From CANHEE01 sp043777755 (lineage in GTDB: Bacteria > Bacteroidota > Bacteroidia > Chitinophagales > Saprospiraceae), in the NCBI GenBank assembly GCA_043777755.1, contig JAYWHK010000303.1, positions 1-6,375 on the forward strand: a DNA stretch of 6,375 nucleotides, in the 5' to 3' direction. Shown here one piece after another: positions 1-5,887 of this stretch; the first letter of the stretch is position 1; the number at the start of each line of letters is the position of its first letter. The notes below the pieces were generated by a model. It was not told where the DNA came from, did not search any database, and saw only the letters and a list, made by a program, of their open reading frames with translations. A program made the position numbers and the translations under genes.

Positions 1-2901
1 AGCCATGACATGGCGCATTTTATAGAAGATTTTGCCCGTGATGGTTTGGTAAATATTATTGGTGGCTGTTGTGGAACATCGCCCGACCACATCGCTTGTA
101 TGGCAAAATCAGTGCTTGACATCAAGCCTCGCCAAGTACCAGAAGCCATGCCATACACGATGCTTTCTGGTTTAGAGCCTTTGATTATCCGTGAAGAAAC
201 CAATTTCGTGAATGTTGGCGAGCGCACGAATGTAACAGGAAGTCGTGCTTTTGCTCGGATGATTAAACAAGGCGATTTGGCAGGTGCATTGGTTGTTGCA
301 CAACAACAAGTAGAAGCTGGCGCACAAATCATTGACATTAATATGGACGAAGGTTTGTTGGACAGTAAAAAAGCGATGGTAGAATTTTTGCATTTGGTCA
401 TGTCAGAGCCAGAAATTGCAAAACTGCCGATTATGATTGACAGTTCAAAATTTGATGTTATCGAAGCTGGTCTGAAATGCGTACAAGGAAAATGTATTGT
501 CAATTCTATCTCGATGAAAGAAGGCGTAGAGAAATTCATAGAGCAAGCAAAGATTGTTCGTCGTTATGGCGCAGCAGCCGTTGTGATGGCTTTTGACGAA
601 AAAGGACAAGCCGACACACAAGAGAGAAAAGTAGAAATTTGCGAAAGAGCCTACCATATATTAATCAATGAAGTAGGTTTTTCTCCTTATGACATTATTT
701 TTGACCCAAATATTTTTGCCGTTGCAACAGGTATTGAAGAACACAACCGTTATGCGATTGATTTTATAGAAGCGACTCGTGAGATAAAAAAACGTTGTCC
801 TGGTGCAAAAATTAGTGGTGGTGTTTCCAATATTTCGTTTTCATTTAGAGGAAATGATGTGGTTCGTGAAGCGATGCACACTTCTTTTTTATACCATGCT
901 ATTCAAGCAGGTATGGATATGGGTATTGTAAATGCAGGTATGATTGAAGTCTATGAGCAATTGGACAAAGAGCTTTTGACATTGGTGGAAGACGTACTTT
1001 TTGACCGCAATCCTGATGCAACCGACAACCTAACTGCTTTTGCCGAAAAAGTAAAAGGTGACGGTGGAAAACAAGTACAAAAAGACCTTGTTTGGCGTGA
1101 AAACACTGTAGAAGAACGTTTGAAATACGCTTTAGTTCGTGGTATTACAGATTACATTGACGAAGATACAGAAGAAGTTCGTCAAAAATTTGCCCAACCT
1201 ATCGAAGTAATAGAAGGGCCGTTAATGGATGGAATGAATGTTGTGGGAGATTTGTTTGGTTCGGGAAAAATGTTTTTACCGCAGGTTGTAAAATCTGCCC
1301 GAGTTATGAAAAAAGCCGTAGCATACCTCACTCCCTTTATAGAAGAGTCTAAAAGTGGTGTGGTTTCAACAAAAGGGAAAATCCTAATGGCAACTGTCAA
1401 AGGCGATGTTCATGATATTGGAAAAAACATCGTAGGTGTCGTACTGAGTTGTAATAATTTTGAAATCATAGACATGGGTGTAATGGTTTCTTGTGAAAAT
1501 ATTTTACGAGAAGCAAGAAAACAAAACGTCGATATTATTGGCTTATCTGGATTAATTACACCATCTCTAGACGAAATGGTTTATGTTGCTAAGGAAATGG
1601 AGCGTCAAAATTTCAAAATTCCTTTGATGATTGGTGGTGCAACGACTTCCAAAACACACACCGCTGTAAAAGTAGAACCGCAATACAAAGGCCCCGTAGT
1701 ACACGTTTTAGATGCTTCGAGAGCTGTAGCCGTAGCGAGTTCATTAACGTCCGAAAACGAAGACACTCGTAGCAATTATATTTTAGACATTAAAAACGAA
1801 TATACAAGAGTAAGAGAATTACGAGGAAATCGTAAATCTGCAAAAAAATATTTAACGCTTAATCAAGCAAGAAAAAATAAATTGAAATTGGATTGGGAGA
1901 AAAACCCAGTTGTAAAGCCAAACTTTGTAGGAACAAAAGTATTTACAGATTACGATTTAGCAGAATTAGTACCTTATATAGACTGGACACCGTTTTTTCA
2001 AAGCTGGCAATTGGCAGGTAAATACCCCGAAATTCTGCAAGACGAAATCGTAGGTATAGAATCAACAAAGTTGTTCAATGATGCTCAGAAAATGTTGAAG
2101 CAAATCATTGAAGAAAAGTGGATAAGCGCCAACGGTGTCATAGGAATTTTTCCAGCTAATAGCATCAATGATGATGATATTGTAATACACTCGACCTCTC
2201 CCAACCTCTCCAAAGGAGAGGAGCAGAGTGGTGTAATGCTTTATAACCTTCGCCAACAAAACGAAAAAGCACCTGGACAAGCCAATTATTGCTTAAGTGA
2301 CTTTATAAAACCATTAGAGAAACATAACGATGGCAAAGTCCTCCCATCAGGGGAGGATTTAGGAGGGGCTTTTAGTGATCAGGAAGACTACATCGGCTGT
2401 TTTGCTGTAGCAACAGGTTTTGGAATTGAGCCTTACGTAAAAAAGTTTGAGGAGGAATTAGACGACTATTCAGCGATTTTGCTTAAAGCCTTAGCAGATA
2501 GATTCGCAGAAGCTTTTGCAGAAAGAATGCACGAGCGAGTAAGAAAAGAGTTTTGGGGCTACGCAACAGACGAAAATTTGGACAACGAATCGTTGATTGA
2601 TGAACGATATAAAGGAGTTCGTCCAGCACCAGGTTATCCTGCTTGTCCAGAACATACTGAAAAACGTACTTTGTTTTCATTATTAGACGTAGAAAAAAAT
2701 ACAGGGATTATTCTGACCGAAAGTTGTGCGATGTATCCTGCGGCTGCCGTTAGTGGCTGGTATTTTGCTCATCCAGAAAGCCGTTATTACGGACTTGGAT
2801 CTATCAGCAAAGACCAAGTAGATGATTATGCTAATCGCAAAGGAATGGGTACAGAAGAAGCTGAAAGATGGCTTGCTCCCGTTCTGAATTATGATGTGTA
2901 A
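1..2901 (+). CDS. metH: Cobalamin-dependent methionine synthase, 5' end outside the window
   Basis: The enzyme transfers a methyl group from 5-methyltetrahydrofolate to homocysteine through a cobalamin cofactor, in the cytoplasm. The frame is open from base 1, so the ATG at 10 is an internal Met and about 290-300 N-terminal residues (most of the homocysteine domain) are missing. Numbering from that Met, the visible order is: the end of the homocysteine domain with zinc ligands Cys20-Cys21 in GGCCGT; the pterin-binding domain from about 65 (NVGERTNVTGSR at 68-79); the cobalamin cap near 360-440; the B12 domain with the D466-x-H468-x-x-G471 motif, His468 being the lower cobalt ligand; and the AdoMet-binding reactivation domain from about 640 (RPAPGYPACPEH at 871-882). 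It ends normally with TAA. Two palindromic repeats are translated inside the reactivation domain, at about residues 727-741 and 776-788, in places where homologues recalled from memory have short loops. Many Bacteroidota encode the homocysteine domain as a separate gene; here it is fused. Identification is secure. Confidence 0.97.
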   Translation, partial: SHDMAHFIEDFARDGLVNIIGGCCGTSPDHIACMAKSVLDIKPRQVPEAMPYTMLSGLEPLIIREETNFVNVGERTNVTGSRAFARMIKQGDLAGALVVAQQQVEAGAQIIDINMDEGLLDSKKAMVEFLHLVMSEPEIAKLPIMIDSSKFDVIEAGLKCVQGKCIVNSISMKEGVEKFIEQAKIVRRYGAAAVVMAFDEKGQADTQERKVEICERAYHILINEVGFSPYDIIFDPNIFAVATGIEEHNRYAIDFIEATREIKKRCPGAKISGGVSNISFSFRGNDVVREAMHTSFLYHAIQAGMDMGIVNAGMIEVYEQLDKELLTLVEDVLFDRNPDATDNLTAFAEKVKGDGGKQVQKDLVWRENTVEERLKYALVRGITDYIDEDTEEVRQKFAQPIEVIEGPLMDGMNVVGDLFGSGKMFLPQVVKSARVMKKAVAYLTPFIEESKSGVVSTKGKILMATVKGDVHDIGKNIVGVVLSCNNFEIIDMGVMVSCENILREARKQNVDIIGLSGLITPSLDEMVYVAKEMERQNFKIPLMIGGATTSKTHTAVKVEPQYKGPVVHVLDASRAVAVASSLTSENEDTRSNYILDIKNEYTRVRELRGNRKSAKKYLTLNQARKNKLKLDWEKNPVVKPNFVGTKVFTDYDLAELVPYIDWTPFFQSWQLAGKYPEILQDEIVGIESTKLFNDAQKMLKQIIEEKWISANGVIGIFPANSINDDDIVIHSTSPNLSKGEEQSGVMLYNLRQQNEKAPGQANYCLSDFIKPLEKHNDGKVLPSGEDLGGAFSDQEDYIGCFAVATGFGIEPYVKKFEEELDDYSAILLKALADRFAEAFAERMHERVRKEFWGYATDENLDNESLIDERYKGVRPAPGYPACPEHTEKRTLFSLLDVEKNTGIILTESCAMYPAAAVSGWYFAHPESRYYGLGSISKDQVDDYANRKGMGTEEAERWLAPVLNYDV
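2188..2230 (-). repeat. In-frame palindromic repeat inside metH (copy 1, inverted)
   Basis: The core at 2195-2221 contains a perfect 7-bp hairpin, CCTCTCC (2205-2211) and GGAGAGG (2215-2221), with loop AAA, preceded by a further copy of the pyrimidine arm at 2195-2202. Flanking CACTC (2188-2192) and GAGTG (2226-2230) can extend an alternative hairpin. Its reverse complement matches the repeat in ugd at 26 of 27 positions. It is translated as TSPNLSKGEE within MetH. The G/C-rich blocks contrast with the AT-rich gene around it. The outer limits of the element are uncertain. Confidence 0.8.
2335..2372 (+). repeat. In-frame palindromic repeat inside metH (copy 2)
   Basis: The arms CCTCCC (2340-2345) and GGGAGG (2351-2356) form a 6-bp hairpin. 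A third purine arm, GGAGGGG (2362-2368), and terminal AAAG (2335-2338) / CTTT (2369-2372) close an alternative outer stem. It is translated as KVLPSGEDLGGAF. It has the same three-arm plan as copy 1 and the ugd copy but a different arm sequence, so it is a related subfamily. Against the E. coli enzyme as remembered, the loop is about 16-18 residues longer, which supports insertion. Repeats of this style are, to my knowledge, common in Bacteroidota genomes. Confidence 0.78.
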
Positions 2902-2939
2902 AATATTTTTTTATAAAAAAATAAAAAACTTATAAAAAT

Positions 2940-2970
2940 TTTGGAATTTTGTAAAGATTGAGTAGTTTTG
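2940..2970 (+). promoter_or_regulatory. Candidate Bacteroidota-type promoter for the winged-helix gene
   Basis: TTTG at 2940-2943 is followed after 19 bases by TAGTTTTG at 2963-2970. This matches the TTTG (-33) and TAnnTTTG (-7) elements of the primary sigma factor in Bacteroidota, and would place the transcript start near 2975-2980, about 40 bases before the gene. The -7 element lies in the left arm and loop of the metH terminator hairpin. The match is by eye in AT-rich DNA, where chance matches occur. Confidence 0.4.
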
Positions 2971-2981
2971 CTACTCAATTT
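2957..2981 (+). terminator. Hairpin terminator after metH
   Basis: A perfect 9-bp stem, ATTGAGTAG (2957-2965) with CTACTCAAT (2971-2979), encloses the loop TTTTG about 55 bases after the metH stop codon. Only a short T run follows (2979-2981), so termination efficiency is doubtful. It is the one strong hairpin in this gap. Confidence 0.6.
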
Positions 2982-3016
2982 CTATAAATAAAATAAAAAT
3001 ATTGAGTGATAAGTCG

Positions 3017-3550
3017 ATGATAGCAACGCTAATCTCGTCCAAAACGAGAATCAAATTATTATTAAAGTTTTTTTTAAATAGCAATACAACTGCTTATTTA
3101 AGAAATTTAGAAGCGGAGTTCGGTGAGTCCTCTAATGCTATTAGGCTTGAGTTGAATAAATTTGAAGAAACAGGCTTGTTAGAATCTTTTTCAGAAGGAA
3201 ATAAAAAAATTTTTCAAGCAAATAAAAATCATCCACTTTTTCAAGACATACATAATATACTAATCAAGCATGTTGGTTTTGATACCATTATTGAAAAAGT
3301 TATCAATAATATGGGTGAAGTAGATAAAGTTTTGGTGACAGGTGCTTATGCAAGAGGTTTGGATAATCCAGTGATTGATTTGATTTTTATAGGAAATATA
3401 GATAGGGCTTATTTGACATATTTGGTGGAGAAAGTGGAGAATTTAATCAATAGAAAAGTTCGATATGTGATATATCAAAGTGAAGAATTTGAAATCAACG
3501 TTTCCATGAAAGAGCAAGACACTTGTTTACTTCTTTGGACAAAAGAATAA
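3017..3550 (+). CDS. Winged-helix regulator with degenerate nucleotidyltransferase-like domain
   Basis: A protein of 177 residues, probably a cytoplasmic DNA-binding regulator. Residues 1-70 or so look like an ArsR-type winged helix: a helical start (LISSKTRIKLLLKFF), a helix-turn-helix region around LEAEFGESSNAIRLELNKFEE, then a wing-like stretch (GLLESFSEGNKKIFQAN). The C-terminal half resembles the minimal nucleotidyltransferase fold: TGAYARG at 108-114, then PVIDLIFIG, where an active enzyme would have GSxARG and S-D-x-D. The first catalytic Asp is Val119 and the motif Ser is Ala110, so catalysis is unlikely. I recall similar proteins in Bacteroidota near polysaccharide genes; here it precedes an UpxY-like gene by 120 bp. 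The start is uncertain: I chose ATG 3017, because the conserved part begins just after it and TTG starts are rare in this phylum. A TTG at 3002 would add five residues. It is clearly lower in GC than metH. Exact role unknown. Confidence 0.75.
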   Translation: MIATLISSKTRIKLLLKFFLNSNTTAYLRNLEAEFGESSNAIRLELNKFEETGLLESFSEGNKKIFQANKNHPLFQDIHNILIKHVGFDTIIEKVINNMGEVDKVLVTGAYARGLDNPVIDLIFIGNIDRAYLTYLVEKVENLINRKVRYVIYQSEEFEINVSMKEQDTCLLLWTKE

Positions 3551-3641
3551 AAATTTTGAAATATTATAAATTACTGTAAATCAGAAAGTTAAAAAGATAT
3601 TGACGAGCGATGAGTGCATTTTACGCTACCACCCTTTGCGT

Positions 3642-3671
3642 GACATACGACTTATAGACATACGACTTATA
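3642..3671 (+). repeat. Perfect 15-bp tandem duplication abutting a start codon
   Basis: The unit GACATACGACTTATA occurs twice back to back (3642-3656 and 3657-3671). The last A of the second copy is the first base of the ATG of the UpxY-like gene. The unit is a whole number of codons, but a TGA at 3641-3643 closes the frame just upstream, so it is not translated with that gene. It may be a slippage duplication or a duplicated binding site in the leader. Confidence 0.8.
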
Positions 3672-4198
3672 TGCAGCAGACAGCTATCAATCATTTAGAC
3701 GAAAAAACACCAAATTGGTTTGCCGTTCATACGAAATTCAAAAGTGAAAAAGTCGTACAACGTTTATTAAATCAAAAAGGAATTGACAATTATCTTCCTT
3801 TGCAAAAATGGACTCGAAGATATGGCAGGCGAATTACTCAAGTAGAAATTCCGTTGATAAGCTGTTATATTTTTGTCAATATCACCAAAAAAAATTATGT
3901 TCCTGTTTTGGAAACAGAATACGTAGTTGGTTTTGTTCGTTTTTCAAAAGACTTAATTTCCGTTCCAGAAGCTGAAATTAGCTTATTACAACGTATTGTT
4001 GGTGGCGGTCTTGATGTTTTTGTTGAAAAATCTACCTTTTATCAAGGTGATGAAGTCGAAATCGCTTATGGTAATTTGACGGGACTAAAAGGAAAACTTA
4101 TCTCAGTAGAAGGAAAAAATCGTGTCTTGGTGGAGTTAGACCAATTGGGTTATACACTCCAAATCAGCGTAGAAAAAGAGATGGTTGTAAAATTGTAA
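3671..4198 (+). CDS. UpxY/RfaH-like transcription antiterminator (NusG family)
   Basis: A specialised NusG paralogue of 175 residues. Such proteins bind elongating RNA polymerase and let it read through long surface-polysaccharide operons. An NGN domain spans roughly 14-110: NWFAVHTKFKSEKVVQRLL at the start, then an R-R-Y-G-R-R basic stretch and IPLISCYIFVNI, the position where NusG proteins usually have a PLFPGYVFV-like strand. A C-terminal KOW domain spans roughly 122-170 (GDEVEIAYGNLTGLKGKL from 126). The length fits UpxY proteins. The start is fixed by sequence: an in-frame TGA lies at 3641-3643 and no other start codon lies between it and ATG 3671. It sits between a putative regulator and ugd, the typical position at the head of a polysaccharide locus. 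It is unlikely to be housekeeping NusG, which normally lies beside secE and ribosomal protein genes. Which operon it serves is inference. Confidence 0.88.
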   Translation: MQQTAINHLDEKTPNWFAVHTKFKSEKVVQRLLNQKGIDNYLPLQKWTRRYGRRITQVEIPLISCYIFVNITKKNYVPVLETEYVVGFVRFSKDLISVPEAEISLLQRIVGGGLDVFVEKSTFYQGDEVEIAYGNLTGLKGKLISVEGKNRVLVELDQLGYTLQISVEKEMVVKL

Positions 4199-4217
4199 AG
4201 ATTTTACAATCATTTTT
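4192..4217 (+). terminator. Intrinsic terminator overlapping the UpxY-like gene stop codon
   Basis: A perfect 8-bp stem, ATTGTAAA (4192-4199) with TTTACAAT (4203-4210), has a 3-base loop and is followed by CA and five T (4213-4217). It includes the TAA stop at 4196-4198. The stem is A/T-rich with one G-C pair, so strength is uncertain, but the hairpin plus T-run layout is right. Confidence 0.5.
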
Positions 4218-4271
4218 CTATAAATTTTTTAATAAAATTCTAAAATTCTTGCTAAGTTTTTGTAACTTATC

Positions 4272-4289
4272 AAAGGCGAAGCCTTTTTT
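4272..4289 (+). terminator. Second terminator-like hairpin before ugd
   Basis: AAAGGC (4272-4277), loop GAA, GCCTTT (4281-4286), then three more T. It is a compact hairpin with a G/C-rich tip in very AT-rich DNA, 55 bases after the first terminator-like hairpin. It may end transcripts that pass the first. Confidence 0.5.
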
Positions 4290-4304
4290 AATTAAAAAAC
4301 AAAT

Positions 4305-4345
4305 AATTAATAATTAAAAATACCCTAAAAATTTAATTATTAATT
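4305..4345. repeat. AT-only inverted repeat upstream of ugd
   Basis: The perfect 14-bp arms AATTAATAATTAAA (4305-4318) and TTTAATTATTAATT (4332-4345) are separated by 13 bases. An 11-base direct copy of part of the right arm (AATTATTAATT) recurs at 4349-4359, ending six bases before the ugd start. No TTTG / TAnnTTTG promoter was seen here. The composition makes chance repeats likely, but the arms are long and perfect. It could be an operator or an upstream AT-rich promoter region. Confidence 0.5.
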
Positions 4346-4365
4346 TATAATTATTAATTCAATTT

Positions 4366-5721
4366 ATGAATATAGCAGTCGTAGGAACAGGTTATGTCGG
4401 ATTAGTATCTGGCACTTGCTTTGCAGAAACGGGAAACAACGTTATCTGCGTGGACATCAACAAAGAAAAAGTTGAAAAAATGAAAAATGGTTTCGTACCT
4501 ATCTACGAACCAGGTTTGGAACTCCTTTTTCACCGCAACACCAAACAAGGGCGTTTACATTTTACCACCAACCTCAAAGAAGCCATTGATGCTTCGGACA
4601 TTATCTTTTTGGCATTGCCTACACCTCCTGGCGAAGACGGCTCGGCTGATTTATCCTATATTTTAGGTGCAGCAAAAGACATTGCTCAAATCATAACTTC
4701 TTACAAGGTCATTATAGATAAAAGTACTGTTCCTGTTGGAACAGCCGAAAAAGTAGCCGAAGTAATGAAAAACGCACTTTCTGCAAGAGCCAAATCCAGC
4801 GCCTCTCCTTTGGAGAGGTCGGGAGAGGACTTATTTGATGTCGTTTCCAACCCTGAATTTTTGCGTGAAGGCGTTGCGGTAGAAGACTTTTTGAAACCAG
4901 ATAGGGTAGTGATAGGTACAAATTCGGAGCGTGCAACGAAATTGATGAAACAATTGTACGAACCATTTGTTCGTCAAGGCAACCCAATCATTTTCATGGA
5001 CGAGCGTTCTGCTGAAATGACCAAATACGCTGCCAATTCTTATTTGGCAACCCGTATTTCGTTCATGAACGAAATCGCCAATCTTTGCGAAGCCGTTGGT
5101 GCGGACGTGGACAAAGTTCGTACAGGTATGGGCAGCGATGCCCGAATTGGCAAGCGTTTTTTGTTCCCAGGTATTGGTTACGGAGGTTCTTGCTTTCCAA
5201 AAGACGTACAGGCTTTGGCTAAAACAGCTGAAGAAAACAACTACGATTTCAAAATTTTGAAATCAGTAATGACGGTCAATGACCTGCAAAAAGAACGCAT
5301 GGGCGCAAAAGTCAAGCGTTTTTACAATGGAGAGTTGTCAGGAAAAACATTTGCACTTTGGGGTCTTGCTTTCAAACCCAACACAGACGATATTCGTGAA
5401 GCACCAGCCTTAGAAATCATCAACGAACTCTTGGAAGCGGGCGCAAAAGTCAAGTGTTTTGACCCAGAAGCGATGGAAAATGTCAAAGCAATTTATGGTG
5501 ACAAAATTTATTTCGCCAACGACCAATACGATACTTTGGTAGATGCCGATGCGTTGATTATCGCTACTGAATGGAATGTTTTCCGCACACCAAGTTTTGA
5601 TGTTTTGAAAAAACTCTTGAAAAAACCTATCATTTTTGATGGTCGTAATCTTTATGACCTTTATGTCATGGAAGAAGAAGGTTTTTATTATGAGAGTATT
5701 GGTAGGAATGTGGTGAAGTAA
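4366..5721 (+). CDS. ugd: UDP-glucose 6-dehydrogenase
   Basis: Oxidises UDP-glucose to UDP-glucuronate with two NAD+, in the cytoplasm, supplying precursor for capsule, exopolysaccharide or other surface glycans. At 451 residues it is about 10 longer than I expect for the family. The N-terminal Rossmann domain has GTGYVG at 7-12. The active site is complete: Glu164 in NPEFLREG (162-169), Lys220 in EMTKYAAN (217-224) with Asn224, and the nucleophile Cys276 in GGSCFPKD (273-280). The C-terminal UDP-binding domain carries LAFKPNTDDIREAP (334-347). Start ATG 4366 immediately precedes the nucleotide-binding strand. Residues 146-156 (ASPLERSGEDL) are encoded by a palindromic repeat inserted where homologues have a short linker before FDVVSNPEF; it lies away from the catalytic motifs, so activity is probably retained. 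UDP-N-acetyl-mannosamine dehydrogenase is a relative, but the motif set and sequence favour Ugd. It follows the antiterminator gene by 167 bp. Confidence 0.96.
   Translation: MNIAVVGTGYVGLVSGTCFAETGNNVICVDINKEKVEKMKNGFVPIYEPGLELLFHRNTKQGRLHFTTNLKEAIDASDIIFLALPTPPGEDGSADLSYILGAAKDIAQIITSYKVIIDKSTVPVGTAEKVAEVMKNALSARAKSSASPLERSGEDLFDVVSNPEFLREGVAVEDFLKPDRVVIGTNSERATKLMKQLYEPFVRQGNPIIFMDERSAEMTKYAANSYLATRISFMNEIANLCEAVGADVDKVRTGMGSDARIGKRFLFPGIGYGGSCFPKDVQALAKTAEENNYDFKILKSVMTVNDLQKERMGAKVKRFYNGELSGKTFALWGLAFKPNTDDIREAPALEIINELLEAGAKVKCFDPEAMENVKAIYGDKIYFANDQYDTLVDADALIIATEWNVFRTPSFDVLKKLLKKPIIFDGRNLYDLYVMEEEGFYYESIGRNVVK
4802..4828 (+). repeat. In-frame palindromic repeat inside ugd
   Basis: CCTCTCC (4802-4808), loop TTT, GGAGAGG (4812-4818), linker TC, then a third arm GGGAGAGG (4821-4828). 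This 27-bp core equals the reverse complement of metH positions 2195-2221 except at one base (4820). It is read as ASPLERSGED. The element may extend a few bases on each side; only the core is supported by comparison within the window. Confidence 0.85.
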
Positions 5722-5742
5722 TTATTCCTAAGTATTGGGGCT

Positions 5743-5855
5743 AAATTAATTAGTATTATTTTTTTCAGTCGATTGCTCAAAAAATCATAAATAACTTCCT
5801 TATAGTCAGTTATTTATAATTTTTTTCTCAACGACAAAATAATACTAATTAATTT
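5743..5855. repeat. 113-bp element with perfect 20-bp terminal inverted repeats (MITE-like)
   Basis: The left arm (5743-5762) and right arm (5836-5855) are perfect 20-base reverse complements, beginning AAATTAATTAG and ending CTAATTAATTT. Inside, TCGATTG (5769-5775) can pair with CAACGA (5829-5834) with one bulge, A-run 5779-5784 with the T-run after 5819, and a central 10-bp stem follows, so nearly the whole segment folds into one long hairpin. No reading frame fills it and no clear target-site duplication is visible. It may be a miniature inverted-repeat transposable element, a remnant of one, or a structured RNA; the class is undetermined. Confidence 0.65.
5779..5826 (+). terminator. Terminator-like hairpin with T tract after ugd
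   Basis: ATAAATAACT (5787-5796) and AGTTATTTAT (5808-5817) form a perfect 10-bp stem with an 11-base loop, followed by AA and seven T (5820-5826). An A run lies on the other side (5779-5784), so it could act in both directions. The stem is weak in G/C. It lies at the centre of the larger inverted repeat. Confidence 0.45.
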
Positions 5856-5887
5856 TGAACGCCCGCTTACAAAAACTAAATGAGAAA

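Noticed and set aside
10..12. ATG at 10 as the start of metH
   Set aside because: The frame is open through base 1 (S-H-D before Met) and the sequence here is the end of the homocysteine domain, so the true start is upstream of the window.
172..2680. Minus-strand open frames of 65-73 codons opposite metH
   Set aside because: They lie opposite a conserved enzyme, show no recognisable domain, and are explained as shadows of the coding strand.
2905..2922. A/T-only palindrome just after metH
   Set aside because: It is a T7-AT-A7 run without a usable loop; homopolymer composition explains it, and the 2957-2979 hairpin is the better terminator.
2188..4828. CRISPR array or insertion-sequence ends formed by the G/C-rich repeats
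   Set aside because: There are only three dispersed copies, in opposite orientations and inside genes, with no spacers, no transposase frame and no regular spacing.
4712..4987. Minus-strand open frame of 91 codons opposite ugd
   Set aside because: It is antisense to conserved Ugd motifs and resembles no known protein; its length is helped by the inserted repeat.
5850..5857. Promoter for the AAA fragment (TAATTTTG)
   Set aside because: It matches the TAnnTTTG element, but no TTTG lies at a suitable distance upstream, so I did not list it as a feature.
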